64,000 nt of DNA from Anaerolineales bacterium (GTDB lineage Bacteria > Chloroflexota > Anaerolineae > Anaerolineales > Villigracilaceae), in assembly GCA_015075275.1 (NCBI GenBank), contig JABTUU010000001.1, positions 248,001 through 312,000 on the forward strand, in the 5' to 3' direction. Position 1 is the stretch's first letter, and each line of letters starts with the position of its first letter. Under the pieces are notes generated by a model. The model had not been told where the DNA came from and did not search any database. It worked only from the letters and a program-made list of their open reading frames with translations. Below are positions 8,914 through 17,307 of the stretch, piece by piece. Position numbers and translations under genes: made by a program.

Positions 8914-9582
8914 TTATTCGACGACGATCGCAACATAGGGATAGCACAATTGACCTTCCACTATCCATGTCATCACGTGCTTGCCTTTTTCTACCGGGGC
9001 AATAGCGTCAATCACAATTTTGATCGATTCGCCCGGTTTGAGGTCTTTCCCAAATTCGCGGACAGTGTAACTGGGATCTTTCATTAATTTTGTGCCGCTG
9101 AAGTATTTGATGTCGAAATTGGCGGGAATAGTTTTTGTGCCGGTATTTTTGATAGTCCACACAATGTCAAACTCTTTGTTTTTCTTAAATACGGTTAAAT
9201 CGCGGGGCTCATTGCTGAAAACTGTGCAGTCGTAAGGGAGGGGTGCGACGCTGCCGCCGCTTCCGCTGCCTCCGCCGCTTACGACGCGCGTAGAAGTGGG
9301 TTGAACGAGTATGAGCGGAGTCGCTGAAGGGATGATGGGGGTCGGCGAGGGCGGAACAGCCTCAGTCTGCGTTGGAAGTGTGGTGTTGGTCGCTGCAGGT
9401 TGAGCGGCTTCCGTTTGCGCTTGCGCCGCGGCGAGGGTCAGTGCGACGGCTTCCGCCACTTGGTTGGCAAGCTCTGTCGCATTGGCGGTCGGCGCTGGCG
9501 GTTGCCCTTGCGGGAGGCATGCGCTGAGTATGAAGAGGGCGCTGAGCGCGACGCCCAAGATTTTTTTTGTGCGAGATGTCAT
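8914..9582 (-). CDS. Lipoprotein with C-terminal Ig-like (NBR1-type) domain
   Basis: A 222-residue lipoprotein. The signal peptide ends in LFILSAC, then a long Ala/Thr/Pro/Gln linker, a Gly/Ser-rich stretch (GGGSGSGGS) and a C-terminal domain with FDIVWTIKNTGTKTIPANF, typical of NBR1-like Ig folds. The start at 9582 is fixed by CAGGAGAAACT before the ATG; the frame is open further upstream into kamA's end. It begins 17 bases after kamA stops and precedes a similar lipoprotein. An extracytoplasmic binding or structural role is inferred only. Confidence 0.78.
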   Translation of the reverse strand: MTSRTKKILGVALSALFILSACLPQGQPPAPTANATELANQVAEAVALTLAAAQAQTEAAQPAATNTTLPTQTEAVPPSPTPIIPSATPLILVQPTSTRVVSGGGSGSGGSVAPLPYDCTVFSNEPRDLTVFKKNKEFDIVWTIKNTGTKTIPANFDIKYFSGTKLMKDPSYTVREFGKDLKPGESIKIVIDAIAPVEKGKHVMTWIVEGQLCYPYVAIVVE

Positions 9583-9599
9583 AGTTTCTCCTGTAGTTG

Positions 9600-10937
9600 C
9601 TATTCCTTTGTTGGATTTGATTCGCCGTCGCCGATGCCGAGCGGCTGCCATTTCTTCTCATCTTTGAGGCGATGTTGAATGCCGTGCCGGTCATGAAGTT
9701 CGTCGAAGCCTTCAGGTTTGATAAACATCTGTTGACCTTCGAGCAGGCCCAATACGCCGGCTTGGCCGGATTCTATTCGCTTTTCGCCCTTGAATTTTGC
9801 CGCATCGCTCGGCAGGTAGTCGGTCGGTTCTTCATAAGTGGTAATGTAGCCTTCGTAATTGCGCAAAATTACCTTATGATCCGACATACTGATCAAATAA
9901 TTCGGCATGACGGGAATCTTCCCGCCGCCGCCGGGCGCGTCAATAATGTATTGGGGCACAGCGTAACCGGAGGTATGCCCGCGCAGCCCTTCCATGATCT
10001 CGATACCTTTTGCGACGGGCGTGCGGAAATGTCCGGCGCCTTCCACCAGATCGCATTGGTAGAGGTAGTATGGGCGCACGCGGATGCGGACGAGATCGTG
10101 CACAAGCTTCCGTTGAATGTGTACATTGTCGTTGACGCCAGCCAGCAACACGGATTGATTTCCGAGCGGAATCCCGGCTCTGCTTAAACGATCGCAGGCT
10201 TCGGAAAGTTCCTTGCTGATTTCGTTCGAGTGATTGACGTGGATATTGATCCACAATGGGTGGTATTTGGCGAGCATATCGCACAATTCTTGTGTGATGC
10301 GCATAGGCATGAAGACTGGTACGCGCGAACCGATACGGATGATTTCGATGTGTGGAATTTCGCGTAAGCGGCGCAGGATTTCATCGAGAATTTTTGGCGC
10401 GAGCACGAGCGGGTCGCCGCCGGAGAGCAACACATCGCGCACCTGCGGTGTGCGCTTGAGGTATTCAATTTGCATTTCAAATTCTTGTCGAGAGAACGTT
10501 TGCCCTGGGTCGCCGACGATGCGCGAACGTGTGCAGTAACGGCAGTACGATGCGCACTGCGTCGTGACGAGCATCAATACGCGGTCGGGGTAGCGATGAA
10601 CCAGCCCCGGCACCGGCGAGTGGCGATCTTCTGCCAGCGAATCTTCCATCATAGCGGTAAAGGATTGCAACTCTTCCGAACGCGGGATAACCTGTTTACG
10701 GATGGGGTCGTCGAGGTCGTCCGGATCAATTAACGAGATGAAGTAAGGGGTGATGTCTACGCGGAATAAGCCTTGCGTTTGCAAAGCTTTGCGTTCCGAA
10801 TCGGTCAACGGTAAGACTTTTTCTATGTCTTCGACCGAGTTCATACGGTGGCTTAGTTGCCAGCGCCAGTCGTTCCATTTTTCATCGGGAACGTCAGCGT
10901 AAATGGGAGCGCGCTTGGAAATAAACGGTTCAGGCAT
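9600..10937 (-). CDS. kamA: Lysine 2,3-aminomutase (radical SAM, PLP)
   Basis: Interconverts L-lysine and L-beta-lysine with a radical SAM cluster and PLP. The 445-residue protein carries CASYCRYC (CxxxCxxC, the SAM [4Fe-4S] site), the DVLLSGGDPL motif and the C-terminal DAPGGGGKIPVMPNY segment of the PLP/aminomutase region. The chosen ATG at 10937 has GGGAG upstream; the frame is open to 11072, but that stretch looks non-coding. No adjacent beta-lysine acetyltransferase (ablB) is seen: the nearby GNAT gene is divergent and of another small type, so whether the product serves as osmolyte or in lysine catabolism is open. Confidence 0.95.
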   Translation of the reverse strand: MPEPFISKRAPIYADVPDEKWNDWRWQLSHRMNSVEDIEKVLPLTDSERKALQTQGLFRVDITPYFISLIDPDDLDDPIRKQVIPRSEELQSFTAMMEDSLAEDRHSPVPGLVHRYPDRVLMLVTTQCASYCRYCTRSRIVGDPGQTFSRQEFEMQIEYLKRTPQVRDVLLSGGDPLVLAPKILDEILRRLREIPHIEIIRIGSRVPVFMPMRITQELCDMLAKYHPLWINIHVNHSNEISKELSEACDRLSRAGIPLGNQSVLLAGVNDNVHIQRKLVHDLVRIRVRPYYLYQCDLVEGAGHFRTPVAKGIEIMEGLRGHTSGYAVPQYIIDAPGGGGKIPVMPNYLISMSDHKVILRNYEGYITTYEEPTDYLPSDAAKFKGEKRIESGQAGVLGLLEGQQMFIKPEGFDELHDRHGIQHRLKDEKKWQPLGIGDGESNPTKE

Positions 10938-11156
10938 GAGATTTTCTCCGGGAGGGTTAAAGTTGGTTGCAACTATAAAAATGCGGCATGCTGGCGTATT
11001 GGAGGATCGTGATCTGGACGGAAGAAACCGCAATACTGTAGATTGACGTTCATAATTGAATTGTACGGGCAAATAAAACCAAGGTCAATGTCCCTTTGGC
11101 GGATAGCGCTGAAGTTTGAATTGATTTAAGTTACAATGACGGCGGAGGATATCCCT

Positions 11157-11453
11157 ATGAACATTAAAACAGATGCGTTGGAAATTATCCATAATCCGGC
11201 TGAGAGCCGTTTTGAAATTTGGATCGAGGGGAACCTATCTAAACTTGATTATGTGGAAGATGAGAATTCGATTTCGATGACGCATGTTGGCGTGCATCCC
11301 GATCATCGCGGTCAAGGCGTGGCTGGCAAATTGACCGAAGCGGCGTTCGAGTATGCGCGGAAGAAATCGTTGCGCGCTATACCGGTCTGCCCGTATGTGA
11401 TCACATTTCTGCGGCGAAACCCTCAATATGTGGAATTGACAAAACCGAAATAG
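11157..11453 (+). CDS. Small GNAT-type N-acetyltransferase (YjdJ/NATD1-like)
   Basis: A 98-residue protein of the short GCN5-related family. It has HVGVHPDHRGQGVAGKL (the acetyl-CoA pyrophosphate loop, with RGQGVA) and PVCPYVITFLRRNPQY near the C-terminus, both typical of the minimal YjdJ/NATD1-like group whose substrates are mostly unknown. ATG 11157 is preceded by GGAGGAT; an upstream ATG at 11136 has no RBS. A TACAAT at 11132-11137 may be its -10 box. A terminator follows at 11482. Confidence 0.85.
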   Translation: MNIKTDALEIIHNPAESRFEIWIEGNLSKLDYVEDENSISMTHVGVHPDHRGQGVAGKLTEAAFEYARKKSLRAIPVCPYVITFLRRNPQYVELTKPK

Positions 11454-11481
11454 ATTTGGAGTGAAGATGTGCGCCCGAAAA

Positions 11482-11513
11482 GCAAAACACGCCCTTACGG
11501 ACGTGTTTTGTTG
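11482..11513 (+). terminator. Terminator after the acetyltransferase gene
   Basis: CAAAACACG and CGTGTTTTG pair around a 10-base loop, ending in TTTTGTTG. It directly abuts the 3' end of the opposing tRNA-Ser, so it may work for both strands. Confidence 0.7.
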
Positions 11514-11603
11514 TGGCGGGGAGGGCGGGATTCGAACCCGCGACTGGTTTAACCCAGCACTCACTTAGCAGGCGAGCCCATTCAGCCACTCTGGCACCTC
11601 CCC
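11514..11603 (-). tRNA. tRNA-Ser (anticodon GCT)
   Basis: Read on the minus strand: acceptor GGGGAGG pairs with CCTCCCC, anticodon stem CTCGC/GTGAG holds loop CTGCTAA (anticodon GCU), a long variable arm follows as in class II tRNAs, and T-arm GCGGGTTCGAATCCCGC is intact. G73 and CCA are encoded. Confidence 0.97.
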
Positions 11604-11690
11604 GGTTTGATTGACGATTTACGATTGTGGATTTGCGATTTCTAATTCAGATAATCGTCAATCAAAAATCTGAAATCGTAAATTGTCAGG
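11604..11690. repeat. 7-nt-period repeat between two tRNA-Ser genes
   Basis: GATTGAC, GATTTAC, GATTGTG, GATTTGC, GATTTCT units are followed, after a short spacer, by inverse-type units (ATCGTCAATC, AATCTGAAATCGTAAATT). This fills the whole spacer and resembles the intergenic form of the repeats seen inside pheT and other genes. Confidence 0.7.
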
Positions 11691-11775
11691 CGGAGGGAGT
11701 GGGATTCGAACCCACGTTGGTGTGACCCAAACATGTTTTCAAGACATGCGCCTTCAGCCGCTCGGCCATCCCTCC
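11691..11775 (-). tRNA. tRNA-Ser (anticodon TGA)
   Basis: Minus strand: acceptor GGAGGGA/TCCCTCC, anticodon stem CATGT/ACATG with loop CTTGAAA (anticodon UGA), long variable arm and T-arm GTGGGTTCGAATCCCAC. Discriminator G is encoded; the following bases are CCT, so CCA must be added post-transcriptionally. Confidence 0.96.
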
Positions 11776-11869
11776 ACGAAACTTCGCTCACTTGAGGCGG
11801 GCAAAATTTTACCATAAGAAACAGCGAAAAAATACTCGGCTGAATTGAATGACGAACTTACTCTGAAGA

Positions 11870-12165
11870 TTATAAAGCGGACGTGCGCGTATGCCGCTCG
11901 GTCGTCTTGATGTCAGCCGTGTCAATCATATCTTTTACGGCGACGGGAATCCCTCGTAAGGAATTTTCCAGCGAGGAGATTATCCCTTCCGTTTGAGTCG
12001 GTTTTGCGGGGACGAAAGAATCGCTGACCGTAATGCAAGCATTGAGCGATAGATTGAGACGTTGGATTTGATTGAGGCAGAGAGCCCCAACTCTTGGGCA
12101 GAAAGCTCTTTTGAGCGGATTAGGTCGAGAGCCTGTTTGATTGTGAGACAATCTGGCGCGCTCAT
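11870..12165 (-). pseudogene. Amidase (GatA-like) N-terminal remnant
   Basis: From ATG 12165 the frame gives MSAPDCLTIKQALDLIRSKE-LSAQEL, a typical amidase-signature N-terminus, then shifts. A second frame continues with LNQIQRLNLSLNACITV and later LRGIPVAVKDMIDTADIKTT, the conserved segment before the catalytic Lys (VAVKD). The similarity ends at a stop near 11870, so most of the roughly 450-residue protein, including the Ser-cisSer-Lys core, is gone. At least one frameshift plus truncation makes this a clear relic. It lies beside an IS remnant, which may have caused the deletion. Confidence 0.82.
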
Positions 12166-12193
12166 GCCGTCTATTATAATAAAAATATGATAC

Positions 12194-12560
12194 GACTTAC
12201 GCATTTGAGAAAGATTGAGTAAACTGAGGGAATGACCAAACACGACTCATTTGGGCGCTGGGCAACCAGTCAATTGGACATGACTTTGGAAGAGTGTGCG
12301 TTTTATGCTTTGGATGCCTGGAAGATTGAAGCTTGCCATCGTGGTTTGAAACAGAACACGGGTATTGAGCGCAGTCAATTTCGCTTGTTGATTGCACGGA
12401 GAAACCACATTGTCTTAGCCACTCGAGCTTTTGTCCGTCTGGAAGTCTATCGCTTGAAAACTGCACTCCTTGGTTTGAAGCCAAACCAATCATTATTCGC
12501 CAAGCTATCTGTGCTTACCTCAAACATCTTGCCTGCATCCTGTCCGCAACTGTGTAGCTC
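12194..12560 (+). mobile_element. Deleted insertion-sequence remnant
   Basis: The left end GACTTACGCATTTG (12194-12207) and right end CAACTGTGTAGCTC (12547-12560) are imperfect inverted complements (10 of 14). Between them only the C-terminal part of a transposase remains. The right end lies 4 bases before the glycosyltransferase start codon. Confidence 0.65.
12232..12557 (+). pseudogene. Transposase C-terminal fragment, frameshifted
   Basis: The frame from 12232 reads DAWKIEACHRGLKQNTGIER and ARRNHIVLATRAFVRLEVYR, typical of the C-terminal region of DDE transposases with a conserved WxIExxHRGLKQ segment. Near 12465 the homology moves to another frame (PWFEAKPIIIRQAICAYLKH) and ends at TAG 12555-12557. 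The N-terminal catalytic part is absent. It is non-functional; I cannot assign the IS family with confidence. Confidence 0.8.
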
Positions 12561-12564
12561 CTAA

Positions 12565-14142
12565 ATGAATTATTCCATCAGTAGGAATTACGCTTGTTTT
12601 TTGCTCGCGCTTGCGCTTTTTGGAGCGTTGATCGTGGCGCTGATTATCTCCAAATATGGTCCGGGCGTTTCAGCCGACGCTACGAAATATCTATCTGTCG
12701 CGCAAAGTCTGTTAGACGGCAAAGGTTTCTTCGATCATACCGGGCGTCCGCTGTTGTGGTGGCCCCCGTTGTACCCGCTGGAAATTGCAGGCGCGAGTTG
12801 GATCACCGGCGCGGATGTTTTGTTTGCCGGAGGCTGGCTGAACATCGCCGCCTTTGCTGTAAATGTTTTGCTTAATGGCGCGCTGCTTTATTATGCTTTT
12901 CCCGATAAGCCGCTGTATTCGTACCTCGGCGCTTTGTTCATCCTCACATCCGATATGGCGCTTCGTATCCATGCGAATATTTCATCTGAACCGCTGTTCG
13001 TAACTTTCTCGACGCTCTTCCTATTTGCCGGAGCCGAGTATCTTCAGACGCGTTCCCGCCGCGCGCTTGGGTGGATGATCGCTATGTCGGCGTTGGCGCC
13101 GCTGCAACGTTATTTAGGCGCGAGTCTTATCGCGGCGGGGGGATGTTTCATCCTGTACGCGAATCGCAAGGAGATTTGGCGCGGCATTCGCGAAGGATTT
13201 GTTTTTGGCGCGCTATCGCTGTTGCCGATTGCCTTATGGATCGGCTTTCATAATCTCGGTCAATATGGGTCGTTCTGGGGCGTGAGCGGCTCGATCGTTG
13301 ACCCACTGGAAAACTTGCGCTTGTCGTTGGCAAAGATTCTACACTGGTTCTTACCGTATTTTCCGCTTGCGCGCCCGCTCTTCGATCATGTGTGGATCGT
13401 AGTCGGCGGTGCGGCGGCGACGCTGACGCTGACCAATAAAAAGGAGAATTGGAAAATATTCGCGCGGACGATGGTGCAGCCGATCCCGTTCGTTTCGTGG
13501 ATCTTTTGTGCGTGGACAATTCTTGGGCTGATGTATTCGGTCACTACCGAAGATCATGTTGATCTATTTTCCGACCGTTATTATGTGGGCTTGCTCGCGC
13601 TTGTACTGATCATTCTCTTTGTCGTTTTCGACGCGCTGGTTTTACCCCATTGGAAGCGGGATCGTTTCAACGTTCGGAGAATTGGCATAGCGCTGTTCGC
13701 TCTATGGCTGGCGCTTTACCCCGGTTGGAGTCTCGTGAAATATATTTCAACGTCTCGCGTCAACGGCGAGGCTAGCGGCTACAATGTATATAATAACCGC
13801 GCTTTTCACGAGAATCTGATCATCGGGAAAATGCAAGAGATTGCAAAAAATGAGCCGTCGGCGACGCTATATAGCAATTACACTGACGCTGTATGGTTTT
13901 TTACGCGCCGCGCTTCGCCGCTGATGCCGCGTTCGTTCACGATGGATCCGGATGAAATTAAGATAATCTACGCAGGCTGGCCCCACGACCAACCCGGCTA
14001 TATCGTTTGGATTCTCCCCAACAGCATCTATAGAAATGTCGTCCCGCCCAAATTATTGAGGGAGATCGCAGACTTGAAAGTTATCGTCAAGTTAGAAGCG
14101 GGAGAGATTTACTGGGTTAATAAACGAGAAACATCGCCCTAA
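12565..14142 (+). CDS. Multi-spanning membrane glycosyltransferase-like protein
   Basis: A 525-residue protein with about 10-12 hydrophobic segments and an extracytoplasmic C-terminal domain. The layout is that of GT39/ArnT-like (GT-C fold) transferases using polyprenyl-phosphate sugars: an early acidic loop motif (PGVSADATKYLSVAQSLLDG), a WWPPLYP segment and long loops between spans. The acceptor is unknown. The ATG at 12565 lies 4 bases after the IS remnant and has no recognisable ribosome-binding site, so the native 5' region may have been replaced or the true N-terminus lost. A Met/Ser/Tyr-rich start before the first hydrophobic stretch nevertheless looks complete. Confidence 0.72.
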   Translation: MNYSISRNYACFLLALALFGALIVALIISKYGPGVSADATKYLSVAQSLLDGKGFFDHTGRPLLWWPPLYPLEIAGASWITGADVLFAGGWLNIAAFAVNVLLNGALLYYAFPDKPLYSYLGALFILTSDMALRIHANISSEPLFVTFSTLFLFAGAEYLQTRSRRALGWMIAMSALAPLQRYLGASLIAAGGCFILYANRKEIWRGIREGFVFGALSLLPIALWIGFHNLGQYGSFWGVSGSIVDPLENLRLSLAKILHWFLPYFPLARPLFDHVWIVVGGAAATLTLTNKKENWKIFARTMVQPIPFVSWIFCAWTILGLMYSVTTEDHVDLFSDRYYVGLLALVLIILFVVFDALVLPHWKRDRFNVRRIGIALFALWLALYPGWSLVKYISTSRVNGEASGYNVYNNRAFHENLIIGKMQEIAKNEPSATLYSNYTDAVWFFTRRASPLMPRSFTMDPDEIKIIYAGWPHDQPGYIVWILPNSIYRNVVPPKLLREIADLKVIVKLEAGEIYWVNKRETSP

Positions 14143-14184
14143 GCGAAATCAATTGTTACGGGCGACGCCTCTTTGCGTAATGGG

Positions 14185-16167
14185 CTAGATCAGCCCCATC
14201 ACCCTGCCAGTCTTCAAATCCAAGTCTACGTCATAAAAAACGGGACGCGTAGGCAAGCCCGGCATTGTGCGCATATCGCCGAGAATAGGGTAGAGGAAGC
14301 CCGCGCCCACGCTTGCGCGAATTTCTCGTACGGTAATGCGGAATCCCGTCGGCGCGCCTTTCTTCGTCGGATCAGTTGTAAACGAAAGATGGGTCTTCGC
14401 CATGCAGATAGGTAGCCGATCAAACCCCAAACGTATATAACGCGCGATCTGTTCTTCCGCCTCGGGCGTGTAATCCACTCCGTCGGCGCGATAGATTTGG
14501 GCAGCGATCGTCTCGATTTTCTCTTTGATGGGACCCTCCGCGTCATATAGGAACTCGAAGCGGCTTGGCATTTCAGCGGCTTTCACCACCGCCTCCGCCA
14601 GCGCTTTCGCACCCTTGCCGCCGTCTGCCCAGTGCGTGGTGACGACCGAATCCGTCGCACCCATCTTCAGGGCAGCCGCGCGCACTAACTCCACTTCGGC
14701 GGGGGTATCGGTAATAAACGAGTTGACCGCTACGACCACGTTCACGCCAAACTTGAGCGCGTTTTCGATATGCCGTTCAAGGTTAGGCAAGCCGGTGCGG
14801 AGTAGATCGAGGTTTTCATCGGTGTATTCGGCTGGGAGCGGTTTGCCCGCCACCACTTTCGGTCCGCCGCCGTGCATCTTAAGCGCGCGAATTGTGGCGA
14901 CCAGCACGACGACTTGCGGTATCAGCCCGGAGTAGCGGCATTTGATGTCGAAGAATTTCTCCATGCCAATGTCTGCGCCGAAGCCCGATTCAGTCAGCAC
15001 GAACCCATCTTTGCCGACTAGTTTGAGCGCGATCATATCGGCGATGATGGAACTATTGCCGTGCGCGATATTGGCGAACGGTCCGGCGTGAACGGTGGCG
15101 GGCGTCCCTTCAAGCGTCTGCATGAGATTCGGCTTGATTGCATCTTTCATTAGAACGGTAACCGCTCCTGCCACGCCGAGGTCTTCGGCGGTGACGGCTT
15201 CGCCGCTTTTATTGGTAGCGACGACCATTCTGCCGAAGCGTGCGCGCATGTCTTCCAGCGACGCGGTCAATGCGAGAATCGCCATGATCTCCGATGCGAC
15301 CGTGATGTCATAGCCAGACATGTGCGCATGCCCCGTCTCATCTTTGCCGCGCCCTACTTCGATCTCGCGCAAGAAGCGATCGTTGACGTCAATCACGCGC
15401 CGCCAAGTGATGGTGGTTTCGTCAATGTCGAGGCGGGCGAAGCGAACGCGTTCTTCGGGCGTAAGGTCGCTGGGATTGGTTTTCGGAATGCCGAGTTTTT
15501 TCAAACGCCGCAACATCGAAGGCGAGAATTTACGTTCGCCTTTTTTATCCGGCGGGCAGAGCGCGTTGAATAATTTCTCGTCGTCTTGCATCTTCTCGTG
15601 CATCACGCGCGCGTCAAGCGCGGCGGCGACGAGGTTATGCGCGGCGGTGATGGCGTGGATGTCGCCTGTCAGATGAAGATTGAAATCTTCCATCGGGATT
15701 ACTTGCGAATACCCGCCGCCGGCTGCGCCGCCTTTGATGCCGAAAGTCGGTCCTTGCGAAGGCTGGCGGATCGCCGCGATGGTTTTCTTGCCGAGGTGCG
15801 CTCCTAACGCTTGCGCCAAACCGACCAGCGTAGTGGTCTTGCCTTCGCCCAGCGGCGTAGGCGTGATGGCGGTTACGTCAATATATTTGCCGTTGGGCTT
15901 GTTCTTGAAGCGTTCTAGAATTTCAAGTTTAATCTTGGCTTTGTACGGTCCGTACAACTCTATTTCGTTCTCGCGGACGCCGAGTTCTTTTGCGATCTGT
16001 AGAATGGGTTTGAGTTTCGCGGCTTGTGCGATCTCAATGTCGGATGGCACAGGGCGTAGAAGCTTGAGTTTGGTCGGTTTAAAGACGGTTGAGACTTTCT
16101 TTGCTTTTACAATTTTGCGGACGGGCGTCTTTGCGGGTTTCTTCCCCTTGCTAAGTTTGGTCGCCAT
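14185..16167 (-). CDS. fhs: Formate--tetrahydrofolate ligase, long form
   Basis: ATP-dependent synthesis of 10-formyl-THF from formate, the entry of formate into the folate one-carbon pool and the methyl branch of the Wood-Ljungdahl pathway. It has 660 residues against about 560 for common bacterial enzymes. The ATP motif [12 protein letters not shown] is present. The extra length has two parts: a Lys-rich N-terminal tail (about 40 residues) and an internal segment ([41 protein letters not shown]) resembling the FTHFS domain of eukaryotic C1-THF synthases and a minority of bacteria. ATG 16167 has AGGAGC upstream. No folD or metF neighbour is seen; the adjacent gene upstream is isopentenyl phosphate kinase. 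Confidence 0.95.
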   Translation of the reverse strand: MATKLSKGKKPAKTPVRKIVKAKKVSTVFKPTKLKLLRPVPSDIEIAQAAKLKPILQIAKELGVRENEIELYGPYKAKIKLEILERFKNKPNGKYIDVTAITPTPLGEGKTTTLVGLAQALGAHLGKKTIAAIRQPSQGPTFGIKGGAAGGGYSQVIPMEDFNLHLTGDIHAITAAHNLVAAALDARVMHEKMQDDEKLFNALCPPDKKGERKFSPSMLRRLKKLGIPKTNPSDLTPEERVRFARLDIDETTITWRRVIDVNDRFLREIEVGRGKDETGHAHMSGYDITVASEIMAILALTASLEDMRARFGRMVVATNKSGEAVTAEDLGVAGAVTVLMKDAIKPNLMQTLEGTPATVHAGPFANIAHGNSSIIADMIALKLVGKDGFVLTESGFGADIGMEKFFDIKCRYSGLIPQVVVLVATIRALKMHGGGPKVVAGKPLPAEYTDENLDLLRTGLPNLERHIENALKFGVNVVVAVNSFITDTPAEVELVRAAALKMGATDSVVTTHWADGGKGAKALAEAVVKAAEMPSRFEFLYDAEGPIKEKIETIAAQIYRADGVDYTPEAEEQIARYIRLGFDRLPICMAKTHLSFTTDPTKKGAPTGFRITVREIRASVGAGFLYPILGDMRTMPGLPTRPVFYDVDLDLKTGRVMGLI

Positions 16168-16180
16168 GTTTGCTCCTATA

Positions 16181-16202
16181 GAGATACGTTGCAACGTATC
16201 TC
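16181..16202. repeat. Perfect 22-bp palindrome upstream of fhs
   Basis: GAGATACGTTG is followed by its exact complement, 13 bases before the fhs start codon and overlapping its leader. The ACGTTGCAACGT core resembles dispersed palindromic repeats known from several bacterial phyla. It could be a repeat or an operator. Confidence 0.6.
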
Positions 16203-16373
16203 CGTTTAATCCGCCGTCAGCCGCGAAGAGCGTTACCATAGAACCTCCGCGTTGCGATGAACGGCGTTCCGTGTGTGATCTTGTCGTTCGAAGCGTTCCA
16301 GCGCTCCATGTTAAGTATCGTTTTTTCTTTTATTTTTGTAATGGCAGGATGTCACACACTTTATGGAGAGGTG

Positions 16374-17204
16374 TCATTTTTCGTCGGCGCAGATTATTGT
16401 CCCCAAGGTTTCGCCTTCCAGCGCGCGGAGCAAGTTGCCCGCTCGCTCGCCGGAGAAGATTTGCGCGGTCAGGTTAGGATGTCTTTCGACGAGATCGAGC
16501 ATCTGTCGCACTTTAGATTCCATGCCGCCGGTCACGTCTGCGGCGGCAGATGCTCCGATTCCATGCTCGATCGCGTTGAACGAAGCCGGCGTGATCGTTT
16601 CCACTTTACGCGCGCGGGCTGGAAAATCCTCCCATACAGCGGCTTCCAAACCCGCCAACAAGATTCGATCCGGCCGCAACGCGTCGGTCAGATGCATGAA
16701 CAGGTCTTCCGTCGAAAGGATCGTGCCGCCGAGCGTTCGATCGAAGACGGTATCGCCAAAGATGACAGGGACGATTTGCGCCGCCAATGCCATGCGGATT
16801 GGCGTAAGCTCCCATTGCGCCACGCTGCCGTTGTCGGCGGCGACGCTGGCGGAAGGCGGCAATGCTATCGCGCGCACGTCCGCCTTATATAATGCGTCCA
16901 TTACGAATTGATTTAACGCCGCTGCCTGTTGCCGAACTTCGACAAAACCTTTCCAATAGATAGTTTGCGCGTCGCCGTGTCGCCCGGTTGACGGCAAGCC
17001 GTCGCGCGTTTTATATTCACGGGCTGGCACATGACCGAATGAGCCTGCGCCGTGTCCGATGAGCAAGTGTAGATTGGGACGAGTTTGCTGCGCGCTTTTG
17101 ATCTGCAGCGCAAGAGCGTCCATCCTATCCAGCAATGGTGTGTACGGCGTAGATTTATCCGTGATCAATGACCCGCCCAGTTTGAGGAAGACAAGTTCTT
17201 TCAT
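16374..17204 (-). CDS. Isopentenyl phosphate kinase
   Basis: Amino-acid-kinase-fold enzyme phosphorylating isopentenyl phosphate to isopentenyl diphosphate, the last step of alternative mevalonate routes. Its 276 residues include the N-terminal KLGGSLITDK, GHGAGSFGH (with the His that contacts the substrate phosphate in IPKs), and the nucleotide-binding ILSTEDLFMHL and DVTGGMESKVRQML segments. IPK is best known from archaea, but Chloroflexota homologues have been characterised. A TACAAT lies six bases before the ATG with no RBS, suggesting a leaderless transcript. The other mevalonate genes are not in the window. Confidence 0.9.
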   Translation of the reverse strand: MKELVFLKLGGSLITDKSTPYTPLLDRMDALALQIKSAQQTRPNLHLLIGHGAGSFGHVPAREYKTRDGLPSTGRHGDAQTIYWKGFVEVRQQAAALNQFVMDALYKADVRAIALPPSASVAADNGSVAQWELTPIRMALAAQIVPVIFGDTVFDRTLGGTILSTEDLFMHLTDALRPDRILLAGLEAAVWEDFPARARKVETITPASFNAIEHGIGASAAADVTGGMESKVRQMLDLVERHPNLTAQIFSGERAGNLLRALEGETLGTIICADEK

Positions 17205-17210
17205 ATCGCT

Positions 17211-17216
17211 ATTGTA
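17211..17216 (-). promoter_or_regulatory. -10 box of a leaderless transcript (isopentenyl phosphate kinase)
   Basis: TACAAT on the minus strand ends six bases before the ATG at 17204. That spacing puts the transcription start at or next to the start codon, and no ribosome-binding site is present. Confidence 0.5.
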
Positions 17217-17294
17217 AAGGATGCGGCATTTGCTTCGCAAGCCGTTTTTGTTGCGTTTGAGCGAGTCGGCTGGGCATAAAATCGCTCTCCCTGC

Positions 17295-17300
17295 TATAAT
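17295..17300 (+). promoter_or_regulatory. -10 box of a leaderless transcript (17308 gene)
   Basis: A perfect TATAAT lies seven bases before the ATG at 17308. The intervening bases are CTTTTTT, with no Shine-Dalgarno sequence. Confidence 0.6.
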
Positions 17301-17307
17301 CTTTTTT

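Noticed and set aside
9940..10480. Small minus-strand frames inside kamA
   Set aside because: They overlap the radical SAM core in another frame and have no RBS or homology.
11157..11453. AblB (beta-lysine acetyltransferase) partner for kamA
   Set aside because: The GNAT gene is divergent, only 98 residues, and has the YjdJ-type CPYV motif, unlike AblB.
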